In this document: positions 16,154 through 24,277 of the stretch, piece by piece
Layout: each line of letters starts with the position of its first letter
How positions within the stretch are numbered: position 1 is the first letter of the stretch
DNA from: Streptomyces fildesensis
Lineage (GTDB): Bacteria; Actinomycetota; Actinomycetes; Streptomycetales; Streptomycetaceae
Direction: 5' to 3'
Assembly (NCBI RefSeq): GCF_016107395.1
Contig: NZ_JAAIKO010000058.1
Location: forward strand, 1 to 39,688
Length of the DNA: 39,688 nt
The notes under the pieces: model-generated
The model's database searches: none
Seen by the model: the letters and a program-made list of their open reading frames with translations, nothing else
Told to the model about the DNA's origin: nothing
Made by a program: the position numbers and the translations under genes

Positions 16154-16543
16154 ATTCGCCTTCCCGCACCGCGCCAGCCCTCACCCCTGGGACCCGAACC
16201 CGCAAGCATCGATGCGCTGACCAGCAGTTTCGACGCACCGGGCAGCACGCGGCAGGTCCGATACACGCCTCTAATAACCACAATCAGCTGCAAGAGGGGG
16301 CGTTCTGAGGAGCTTCAGGATCTTTCTCGCAGCGGCGACGACACGGCCCGACCACGCCTGTGCGGCATACCCGGCGGATGCCCTGGGCGGCCCCGCGCCT
16401 GGCAGCCCGCAGCGGCAGTTCCCCCGGCGCCTGGGCTCGAACCGACGCGCACTCCCCCTGAGCGCGGGCATGTATGGGCTGCATAAACCGGTGTGCATGA
16501 TCAGTGCGGGGCGGGGAATGCGCTGGTCAGGAGGTTGATAACC
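16154..16543. other. Divergent intergenic region
   Basis: About 390 bases between the leftward phosphatase and the rightward hydrophobic protein. I see no gene. Promoters for both should lie here but I could not identify convincing -10/-35 pairs. GGAGG at 16530-16534 belongs to the next gene. Confidence 0.4.
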
Positions 16544-16711
16544 ATGGGTCCACTGCTTTTGGTTCTACTGCTCGCGCTCATCTTGTTCGGTGCCGGCTTC
16601 GCCCTGAAGATCCTCTGGTGGGTCGCCGTCATCGTCCTGATCGTGTGGCTGCTCGGCTTCGTCATGCGCGGCACCCACTCCGGCGGACGTCACCGCTGGT
16701 ACCGCTGGTAG
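16544..16711 (+). CDS. Small hydrophobic membrane protein
   Basis: A 55-residue protein, MGPLLLVLLLALILFGAGFA followed by LKILWWVAVIVLIVWLLGFV and a basic tail GRHRWYRW. It has two hydrophobic segments, likely two membrane helices or a hairpin, with the positive tail on the cytoplasmic side. Proteins of this shape are common and conserved in streptomycetes, often stress-induced, with unknown function. GGAGG lies 9 nt before the ATG; the upstream in-frame ATG at 16493 is rejected. It is followed by a strong terminator hairpin. Confidence 0.85.
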   Translation: MGPLLLVLLLALILFGAGFALKILWWVAVIVLIVWLLGFVMRGTHSGGRHRWYRW

Positions 16712-16739
16712 ACACGGACAGCACGCTCAACGCACCACC

Positions 16740-16777
16740 GATGGGCCCGACGGATAACGCTATCCGCCGGGCCCATC
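16740..16777 (+). terminator. Strong hairpin terminator
   Basis: GATGGGCCCGACGGATA pairs with TATCCGCCGGGCCCATC around an ACGC loop, a stem of 17 positions with one mismatch. It lies 28 bases after the stop of the small membrane protein. No T-run follows, as is common in actinomycetes. Confidence 0.85.
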
Positions 16778-16915
16778 GCCATGCCCCGCCCACGCCTCAC
16801 CCGAGCCGACCAGCGTCACGTGGCCCTGACCGGGGTAGGCGCAGCCCGTGGGGGCGGAGCGGGAAGCGTCACCCATGGACGCCCACCTCCAGTGCCCCGC
16901 TCCGCCCCCGGCGTG

Positions 16916-17293
16916 TCACAGTGCCGGGCCGACTTGGTCGGCGGGCGCAAGGGTCGTGCACGCTTGGTCGACGGTGTCGGCGAGCTGGAAGACCTCAACG
17001 GCTTCGGTGAGTTCCAGCAGGTGCCGCAGTGGGGTGCTGATCGCGGCCAGGACCAGATCAACACCGCGGCGCTGCGCCGCCAGGCGTAGCCGCAGGAAGC
17101 GGTTGAGGCCCTGGGAGTCGCAGAACGTCAGCCCGGCGCACTCCAGGACCAGCTGCCGGCATCCGGCCTTCATAGCGTCACCTGCGGCGGCGGCGAGGGT
17201 TGGCTCGGTGTTGTAGTCGAGCTCCCCGGACAGCGCGAGTACCGTCACCCCTTCGCGGGGCGGGCCGATCGGGCACACCTGTAACGGCTCCAT
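16916..17293 (-). CDS. STAS-domain anti-anti-sigma factor
   Basis: About 125 residues forming one STAS domain: VTVLALSGELDYNTEPTLAA, AAAGDAMKAGCRQLVLECAG, LTFCDSQGLNRFLRLRLAAQ. The DS in TFCDSQGLN is the usual phosphorylated serine of RsbV/SpoIIAA-type proteins. Phosphorylation by an RsbW-like kinase would switch off binding, and a PP2C phosphatase would reverse it; both partner types are encoded within 2 kb. I prefer the ATG at 17293 with GGTGAGG just upstream; a GTG at 17356 would add 21 residues of uncertain quality. Confidence 0.88.
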   Translation of the reverse strand: MEPLQVCPIGPPREGVTVLALSGELDYNTEPTLAAAAGDAMKAGCRQLVLECAGLTFCDSQGLNRFLRLRLAAQRRGVDLVLAAISTPLRHLLELTEAVEVFQLADTVDQACTTLAPADQVGPAL

Positions 17294-17460
17294 CTGCCTC
17301 ACCCCTGGATCCTCGTGCCCGGCGCCGCCGGCGGAAGGCTCAGCACTATCAGGCACCGCTCAACAAGTAGGTGCCCAACCCCCGGCCCGATGACGCACCC
17401 AATATACAAACGCGTGTTCCTTCAGGAGAAATACCACCCCGCTCAGGCCCGAGGTCGAAC

Positions 17461-17877
17461 TCAGTCGGACGCCGAGGCGAGTGTGGGGTGCTGCGGGAGC
17501 AGGTCGGCCCAGACCTCCTTGCCGGTGCCGTGAGGTCGCACGCCCCACCTCGCGGCCACGCTCGCCACGATGCGCAGACCATGGCCGCCGACCCTGCCGG
17601 GCCCCGGGGGCTGTATCACCGGCTCGTGGCGGGACTCGTCGCTCACCGCGATCCGCAGCCGGCCCACCTCCAGCACCAGGCACACCCCGACCCGGCCGCC
17701 GCCCGCATGCCGCAGCGCGTTGGTCACCAGTTCCGACACCACCAACGCCACCGTCCCCGAGTCCGGACGCCAGCCCGCGCCCCAACCAAAGTGCTCCACC
17801 TGCTCCAGCGTCCAACAGCGTGCCGCACCGATCTCACCACCGGACAGCCCCAAAGCCAAAGACCGCTCAACTACCAC
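17461..17877 (-). CDS. RsbW-like anti-sigma/ATP-binding regulator
   Basis: A 138-residue GHKL ATPase domain, the usual length for the streptomycete single-domain family. N box VSELVTNALRHAGGGRVGVC, G1 AVSDESRHEPV, G2 GRVGGHGLRIVASVAARWGV, then KEVWADLLPQ. It is a paralogue of 11352-11906 (shared EQVE-FGWG-WRPD and ELVTNA-RH). Next to a STAS gene on the same strand, so it is a plausible kinase/anti-sigma partner of it. GTG start at 17877; the ribosome site is weak. Confidence 0.88.
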   Translation of the reverse strand: MVVERSLALGLSGGEIGAARCWTLEQVEHFGWGAGWRPDSGTVALVVSELVTNALRHAGGGRVGVCLVLEVGRLRIAVSDESRHEPVIQPPGPGRVGGHGLRIVASVAARWGVRPHGTGKEVWADLLPQHPTLASASD

Positions 17878-18143
17878 TCGTCACCGCCGTACCCCGCTCC
17901 ATCACCGCCCGCCTCGTCACCACGCCAAACCGGTGTAGCGGAAACGTTCTTCACCGGACGCCTGCCCGCTTCGGCGCGCCTCCACCAACCCCTCCCCATC
18001 GCACCTGAACCGAACACCGCACGGGCGGGGCGGGACAACACCCGGAGCGGGGACCGGCGGCGGTCGTGCGGCCTGCGGTGATGAAGGCGAAAGCGGACAG
18101 GTCCGGATCGGCGCGGGCCGGGTCGGATTTCCGACCCGGTGGG

Positions 18144-19430
18144 TCATTCGAGGTCGGTAGTGCCGGTGGCAGCGCGGGGCCGGTTGCGGGCCCACGTCTT
18201 GAGGTCGCCGACGCGGTGGAGGAGTTCGGCGCCGCGCTTGTCGACCGAGGGCGGGAAGTCCGGGTCGTTGGCGCGCGCCCAGCGCAGGGCGGCCAGGGTG
18301 AGTTCCGGCAGGAGGTCCTGCTGGGCTTTGCGTGTCCGGCCACGGCGTCGTCCGGGCCGGTGTCCGCCGCTAGGGCGGGCACGGTGTTCCCCGTGTCGGC
18401 GACATCGACGTCGGCGGCCGGGGTCGGCACGGGTACTGCGGCGAGCCGGACGGGCGGCTTCCACTTTCGGAGCCGAAGGAATCGGCAGGTGGTGTGTCGG
18501 GGACGGGCGGCGTGTGGAACTCCGGACCCGCTTTGTCGTGGGCGTGGACGCCGGACATCGCCCACTCGCGGGCTTCTGCGTTCGACAGGTTGAGCACTTG
18601 CGTCTCGTGGGCGCGGCCGCGGGTGACGACCTGGGCGCGGCCGTGGTGCTTGGTGGACTTTGGCGCGGGGTGGATTTTTGGGGCGAGCATACGTCAGGCC
18701 TTGACGCTGTAGCGGGCCAGGATGCGGGTGGAGAACTGCTCGCGGACCTCCGGGTTTCCCAGGGCGCGGGCGGTGGCAGACTGGGCGACCAGGAGGACGT
18801 GCATGCGCAACTGGCGGCCCATGTAGAGGACTCCGTTGAGCGCGTCGAGAGCCGGGGAGACCTTCGGGTCGCCGGACTCGCGGATTTTCTCCCAGTAGCG
18901 GGCCAGCTGCTTCATCATGGCGTTGACCCCTTCGAGAAGGATCAGCAGCCGCGGGCCGATGTCCTTGGGGGGCGGCGTCGATGCCCAGATCGTCAGCGAC
19001 GCGGGTACGGCGCCGGCCTTCCCTGCCGAAGGCGACGAGCTGGTCGTGGATGTATGTCGCGGCAGTACGTGACGCCGGGCAGCCCGGAGGCCCACGGGTG
19101 GGAGATCCGCTTGGTGTCGAGGACGAACACGAGCGACCCATTGTGGAGCATCTGGCAGGCGATGCGCCGCAGAGTCACTGACTTCCCCCCGCCCGGGGCG
19201 CCGTTGACCAGGATGTGCGGGGACGTTGCGTCGAGGTCCACGGCGATGATCCGCCCGGCGGAGCCGATCCCTATGACGGGCGCGGACTCCTTGGCGCCGA
19301 CCACGATCTCGCGGACCTTGGGGTCCCTGGCCGGGGGCTTGCGGGTCTTCTTCACCCGCACGTACGGCGTGCGGCCCCCCGGGTGCCAGGAGAACGTCAC
19401 GGCCTCCAAGGCGAGCTTTGCGTGATGAGG
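18144..19430 (-). pseudogene. FtsK/Tra-type DNA translocase, multiply frameshifted
   Basis: Reading leftward in several frames: SPHILVNGAPGGGKSVTLRR (Walker A) and VFVLDTKRISHPWASGLPGV; then, after a shift near 19060, IHDQLVAFGREGRRRTRVAD; then, after another near 18975, KDIGPRLLILLEGVNAMMKQ (Walker B region, with Gly where relatives have Glu) and GRQLRMHVLLVAQSATARAL. An in-frame TGA at about 18694 replaces a Trp codon before MLAPKIHPAPKSTKHHGRAQ. Further shifts lead to WARNRPRAATGTTDLE. This is the streptomycete FtsK-like transfer ATPase found on integrative and plasmid elements, clearly dead. Confidence 0.8.
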
Positions 19431-20330
19431 TCGGCGACGACCTCGCGGGAGAAGCCTCCGGTGCGCCGAGGCTGCCGTGCTGGTGAGGTTATTGGCCGGA
19501 GCGCGCATTTCGCGAGGAACGGTGCCAAGGTGACGGAGCTGGACGGCGGAGTGACAGCCGGGGGTACTCACCGTCTCCTCGGCCGCACGCCCCACCAGCT
19601 TGACCGATGCTTCTTGGGAGCCCGACGACGTCCTCCCCGCCTGGCACCCGCGCACTTCTCTGCGGAGGTACCACTGAGGTCGAACGGATCCTGTGCGACA
19701 GCGCGAAAATCCTGACCGATCTCAAAGCCAAAGGAAGCGCCGCGTTCCGCCTACAGGCACCCAACCCAAGCAACGTGACATCGACCGTCACAGTTGCAGA
19801 TCGCCCGACGCTTTCCGCATCCGAACGCCGCAGAGTGTGACAAGATCCACGGGTTCCGATGGGTGGGCGGTTCAAGAGCGCTCTGAGGATCGCCCACCAC
19901 CGGCACAACCCGAACCCAGGGGCGTTGATAGCTAGCGGCGCCGCCGCCACTCAGTAGCGGCCGCTCTCTCGGCTAAGGCGCCCCTACTGAGTCGAACTGC
20001 GCCTCAGAGGGCCGGTCTCTTGGTCCCCCTCAGCCGCACAGCGCCCTGGCGCCTTTTGCCGACGCGGCGGCCACCAGCCAACTCCCACCCCAGCCACACC
20101 ATGACCCAACCGCCAGCTGCCAGCCACACCACCCACCTCCTGCCGTGTTGGCGGTCCGATACAGGGTGACGTCGGTGCCAACCTGGCGGGCATCCGACAT
20201 AGCGGCGGCTGCCGCGTGGTGTCGCGTTCCCGACACACCGGATGTGATCAGACTCGACACGGGATGTCGGCGGCAGTTGCTGTCCGGGTGATGCTCAGCG
20301 AATTTCTCGCTGCTTCGGCGCCCTTCGTTG
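19431..20330. other. Gene-poor stretch
   Basis: About 900 bases with no gene I can support; open frames here are short and unnatural in composition. It contains a conspicuous inverted repeat at 19949-19991 and a C/A-rich segment at 20070-20140. Confidence 0.5.
19949..19991. repeat. Inverted repeat ACTCAGTAG...CTACTGAGT
   Basis: ACTCAGTAGCGGC on the left pairs with GCCCCTACTGAGT on the right (12 of 13), separated by about 17 bases. It could be a bidirectional terminator or a decayed element end. The flanks contain no gene to decide between these. Confidence 0.45.
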
Positions 20331-20354
20331 CCCTGGTCCCCGCCGCACCGGTGC

Positions 20355-20725
20355 GTGCGGCCGCTTTGTGGTACGCGCCGACGGATCTGCAGACGCTGCA
20401 CGAGGGCGGCGGAGATGCGGACTCGCCCGAGGGCCGGCTGCTGGGCGCACCGCCTGCTCAGGTGATCGACCTTGCGCGCGCTGCGAGTCCTGTGTGGCAA
20501 GTGTCTGGCCCCGCGGTACCGTTTCTGATCATGCACGGTGCGGCCGACGAGTCAGTGCCCGCCTCCCAGGGTGAGCGCCTGCATGCACGGCTGCTGGATG
20601 CCGGTGCGGACTCCACTTTGGTGCGGGTGGAGGGGGCGGGACACTGCTTCGTGGGTCACCCCGACCCTCGCCAACTCATCGCGCAACCTGTGGCGTTCCT
20701 CGCCGCACGGCTCGGCGCCTCCTGA
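20355..20725 (+). pseudogene. Esterase (alpha/beta hydrolase), C-terminal fragment
   Basis: From about 20355 the frame reads AALWYAPTDLQTLHEGGGDA, SPEGRLLGAPPAQVIDLARA, FLIMHGAADESVPASQGERL and VRVEGAGHCFVGHPDPRQL. The HGAADESVP (catalytic Asp) and GAGHCF (catalytic His) segments are those of the BD-FAE/prolyl-oligopeptidase-like esterase family. The N-terminal half with HGGG and GxSAGG is absent, and the upstream frame is non-homologous. A 5'-truncated gene, probably inactive. Confidence 0.7.
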
Positions 20726-20787
20726 TCCGGTGCATCCCAGCCTGGGCGCGGGGAACACTTCAGGGCCATTGGCGGAAGGCCTGGTAG

Positions 20788-20827
20788 CCCGGTCCGGCCG
20801 TGTGGGTTGGCACAGCGCCGGACCGGG
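20788..20827. terminator. Terminator hairpin of the pulA end
   Basis: CCCGGTCCGGC and GCCGGACCGGG form a perfect 11-bp stem around 18 bases, in which GTG and CAC can extend the pairing. It lies about 35 bases beyond the pulA stop codon and about 60 beyond the esterase fragment, so it can terminate from both sides. Confidence 0.75.
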
Positions 20828-20861
20828 ACTGGATCAGAGCGATCTTCCGGGTCGTGAGGTG

Positions 20862-23800
20862 TTACTGCTGGACGAAGACCGCGACGGTATGGGCCGGGAC
20901 GGTGAAGGTGCCGGTGGCCTGGTTGTACTGGGACTGCTTGACGGTGGGGTCTGCGCCCTTGTTCTGCACCGGGTGGAGTGCCTGGCTGCTGCCGGCCAGG
21001 TTGGTAAGGGTCTGGGTCTGGGTGGTGGCGGTGGCGTTGTAGAGGACGGTGACGGACTTGTAGGTGTCCAGTCCGCGTCCGTCGAGGTGTTCGGTGATGA
21101 CACCGGGGATCTCGCCGGGGGTGCCGGAGAGGGGGAAGGTCAGGCGCTGTTGGACGGCGTTGGCGGTGGGGAGGGAGAAGAGGGGGGTGGAGTGCTTGAT
21201 TTGGAGGAACTGCTGGTACTGGGCGCTGGTGTTCGTCGTGTTGGTGCAGTTCGGGACGAGGGCGGGGTTGGCGAGCAGCGGCTTGGCGTAGCTCCACTGG
21301 CTTTGGCCGCCGAGCGGGAGGCCGTGGCCGAAGCCGTTGCCCTGGGTGCAGTCCCAGTGGATGGCGTTGAACCAGTCCCCGCTGTCGTAGGAGTTGCCGT
21401 CCAGGGATTTGGAGCGGAGCAGGTCGGTGCCTGCTTGGGCCATGCCCGGGCCCTGGGAGAGGGTACTGGTGGCGAGGGCGAGAGCCTGGATGCGGGCGCG
21501 TTCGGCGGGGCTGGTGCCGGTGGGCAGCTTGTAGGCGAGGCTGTCGTAGAGCGCCAGGTTGTCGTGGGCGTCGACGTAGGTGATGGCCTCGCCGGGGGCT
21601 GCGGTGTAGCCGGCGGGGGTCCCGTTGTAGTCGATCTGGGCGCCCTTGCGGGTGGTGCCGGTGCTGGTGGTGAAGGTGTAGTCGGCGAGGTTGCCGGTGA
21701 GGCCAAGTTTGACGAGGTCCATGTCGTGCAGCAGGTCGGTCTTCTGCTGCTCGGTGGTGCCGTTGAGGGGCGCGCCGTTGGGGTTGGTGTACTGACCGGT
21801 GGCGAAGCCCTGCTCACGGGGGTCGGTGTCAGAGGGGCCGCCGCCGCGGACAGCGTCGCGTAGGCGGTCGTTGAAGGTGCCGATGCCGGTGCCGGCCATG
21901 TTGGCCTGGGTGGCCTGGACGAAGCGGGAGTCGTTGGCGACCACGCCGTAGTTCCAGCCCTCGCCGTAGAGGGTGGTGGACTTGCCGTCGATGCCGTCGC
22001 GGTGCTGCGTCAGGTTTCCGAGGGAGGTCTTGACATCGAGCATGGTCCGTTTCGGGTCCAGGCCCATCAGGTCGAAGCGGAACCCGTCGACGTGGTACTG
22101 CTGGGCCCAGGTGGTTACGGAGTCGACGACGAGCTTGTTCATCATCGCGTTCTCGGGGGCGGTGTCGGCGCAGCAGCTGTCGCGGGTGACGGTGCCGTTG
22201 GTGTCGAGGCGCTGGTAGTAGCCGGGGACGATCTGGTCCAGGACGGAGTTCGGGTCCTGGCCGGCGGCGGCGGTGTGGTTGTAGACGACGTCCATCACCA
22301 CGCGTAGTCCGGCCTGGTGGAGTGCTTGGACCATCTGGCGGAACTGGATGGTGCGGGCGGCGCCGTCGGGGGCGGTGGCGTAGGAGCCCTCAGGGACGGT
22401 GAAGTGCAGCGGGTTGTAGCCCCAGTTGTAGGCATCATCGGCTTGGGTTCCCGCGACGCAGGCTTGCTGCTGGTCGGAGTCGGGTGCCATGGCGGGCAGG
22501 TCGCAACCGGGAGTGGCCTGGTCGGCCCGCCTCTCGGCGGTGCCGGCGAAGTCGAAGCTCGGCAGGATCTGGACGGTCGTGAGGCCGGCGGCGGCCAGGT
22601 CCTTGAGGTGCTTCACTCCGGCGGACTTGGCGTCGGTGAAGGCGAGGTAGGTGCCGCGCTCGTCGGCAGGAAGCGCGGTGTCCGCGGAGGAGAAGTCGCG
22701 GACGTGCAGTTCTTGGATCTGCTGCTGGGTGCTGCTGATCGTCTTCGGGGACGCGGTGTCGTCCCACCCATGCGGCATCAGCAAGTCCTCGTCGAGGTTG
22801 ACGATCTGGCTGCGTTGGGAGTCGGCGGACAGGGCGAGGGAGTACGGGTCGGTGACGTGATTGGTGACGGTCTTGAGAACGGTGGGTGCCCAGACCTTGA
22901 CCTGGTAGCGGTAGTAGAGGCCGTTCCAGGTCTTGTCGCCTTTCACCGCCCAGGTGCCGGTGGCGGGGTCGAGGGTCATGGCGACGATGCGGGCTTGGGT
23001 GGAGGTGGAGGTGTCGTAAAGCTCGATGCTGACGGACTGTGCGGTGGGTGCCCACAGGGAAAGAGTGGGCTTGTTCCCGTTGAAGACGGGGCCGTATTCG
23101 GCGTCGGCGGCCTTGGCGGCGTAGAGGGTGTCCAGGAGGCCGGCGGTCTGCAGGCCGGTGGCGGTGGTGAGGTTGCCGTTGCTGTCGAGGGCGGCGACCG
23201 CGCTCTGGCCCTTGGCTAGTTGCTTGGCCTGGGCGGACCATTTTTTGGGCACGCGCAGAGTGGTGAGTTTGGCGAGGTGCGGGTACTTGGCCGCAAGGGC
23301 GGCGGACAGGCCCTTGGGGTCGCGGACCAGCGGGATGCTGGTGCCGCCGGTGATGCCGGTGCCCGCCGCTGTGAGGCCGCCGTCGGGGGCGGTGGCCAGC
23401 TGGTAAGTCGTCGCGGCGGGGTTGTCACCGAGGTTCCAGGCGATGGTGTCGGCGGTAAGCCAGTAGGCGCTGCGGGGGGCGAGGCTGGGCTTGGGCTGCC
23501 CGGCGTAGATGCTGAGAACGCGGGAGGAGGCGGTGTAGCTGAACGTGGTGGCGTCGCCGGCCTGCGCGACGGTGAAGGTGGTATCGGTGCCGTCGAGGGG
23601 GGTGGCGGGCAGGTGGAGGGCGGCCTTCGCGTGGTAGGTGCCGGCGGGTAGGGCGGTGGTGGTAAAGGTGGAGTTGCCGTCGCCGTCGGGGTCGGTGAGC
23701 CAGGCCGACAGGCAGTCCGTGGCGTCGGCGGTGCAGCCGAGCTCGTCGAGGAAGTCGCCGGTGGCGGTGACGACCGCGGTGTTGAGGGTGTCGGTGATCC

Positions 23801-24203
23801 AGTGCGTGGCGGGGTCGTAGAGGAAGGTGACGTCGGCGCCCGCGGCGGGGATCGCGAGAGGGATGTTCGCGCCGCCGGGGGCGGCGTTCAGCCCGTAGTT
23901 GACGTCCCAGCTCTTGTTCAGGGCGGCCTTGTAGGAGTAGGCACCGGGGAGGAGGTGGGCGTTGAGGGCCCAGATGCCGTCGGGGCGGCGCGTCATCTGG
24001 GCCTGGGCACAGTCCGGGGCCCAGTCGCCGGGACAGCCGAAGAGGTGGTCGAGGTCTCCGGCGATGGCGACGGCGGACGGCGGGGCGATGGGGTCGGCTG
24101 CGTGGGCAGGGGCGGGTGCCAGGGCGGCGGCGAGCAGGGCTGCGGTGGCGGCGGCCTGGCGGGCGCGGTGGGATCTGTGCGTGGGGGCGGGGCGGGGGGT
24201 CAT
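20862..24203 (-). CDS. pulA: Secreted type I pullulanase with two N-terminal starch-binding modules
   Basis: A protein of 1,113 residues that hydrolyses alpha-1,6 branches of pullulan or branched dextrins outside the cell. Order: signal peptide about 1-35 (ending PAHAADP); X25/SusE-like module 47-120 (FGCPGDWAPDCAQAQM); a second, divergent one 125-215; an insert; a CBM48-like domain near 375-470 (PTLSLWAPTAQSVSIELYD); then the GH13 barrel. Type I signature YNWGYNP near 591; nucleophile Asp in DGFRFDLMG near 709; acid/base Glu in LYGEGWNYG near 747; transition-state Asp in YVDAHDN near 879. ATG 24203 has GAGG upstream; the open frame to 25127 overlaps aglA and is not used. It lies 74 bases after aglA, probably the same transcript. 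Confidence 0.93.
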   Translation of the reverse strand: MTPRPAPTHRSHRARQAAATAALLAAALAPAPAHAADPIAPPSAVAIAGDLDHLFGCPGDWAPDCAQAQMTRRPDGIWALNAHLLPGAYSYKAALNKSWDVNYGLNAAPGGANIPLAIPAAGADVTFLYDPATHWITDTLNTAVVTATGDFLDELGCTADATDCLSAWLTDPDGDGNSTFTTTALPAGTYHAKAALHLPATPLDGTDTTFTVAQAGDATTFSYTASSRVLSIYAGQPKPSLAPRSAYWLTADTIAWNLGDNPAATTYQLATAPDGGLTAAGTGITGGTSIPLVRDPKGLSAALAAKYPHLAKLTTLRVPKKWSAQAKQLAKGQSAVAALDSNGNLTTATGLQTAGLLDTLYAAKAADAEYGPVFNGNKPTLSLWAPTAQSVSIELYDTSTSTQARIVAMTLDPATGTWAVKGDKTWNGLYYRYQVKVWAPTVLKTVTNHVTDPYSLALSADSQRSQIVNLDEDLLMPHGWDDTASPKTISSTQQQIQELHVRDFSSADTALPADERGTYLAFTDAKSAGVKHLKDLAAAGLTTVQILPSFDFAGTAERRADQATPGCDLPAMAPDSDQQQACVAGTQADDAYNWGYNPLHFTVPEGSYATAPDGAARTIQFRQMVQALHQAGLRVVMDVVYNHTAAAGQDPNSVLDQIVPGYYQRLDTNGTVTRDSCCADTAPENAMMNKLVVDSVTTWAQQYHVDGFRFDLMGLDPKRTMLDVKTSLGNLTQHRDGIDGKSTTLYGEGWNYGVVANDSRFVQATQANMAGTGIGTFNDRLRDAVRGGGPSDTDPREQGFATGQYTNPNGAPLNGTTEQQKTDLLHDMDLVKLGLTGNLADYTFTTSTGTTRKGAQIDYNGTPAGYTAAPGEAITYVDAHDNLALYDSLAYKLPTGTSPAERARIQALALATSTLSQGPGMAQAGTDLLRSKSLDGNSYDSGDWFNAIHWDCTQGNGFGHGLPLGGQSQWSYAKPLLANPALVPNCTNTTNTSAQYQQFLQIKHSTPLFSLPTANAVQQRLTFPLSGTPGEIPGVITEHLDGRGLDTYKSVTVLYNATATTQTQTLTNLAGSSQALHPVQNKGADPTVKQSQYNQATGTFTVPAHTVAVFVQQ

Positions 24204-24277
24204 GGCACCTCTTCGTGTCGCGACGTGTGTGGGACGGCGGCGGTGCCCCCGGGGGGACAGGCGCCGCGGAAGGGGCA

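Noticed and set aside
20538..21863. 441-residue open frame on the plus strand
   Set aside because: Antisense to pulA, Gly/Val-rich; no recognisable motif.
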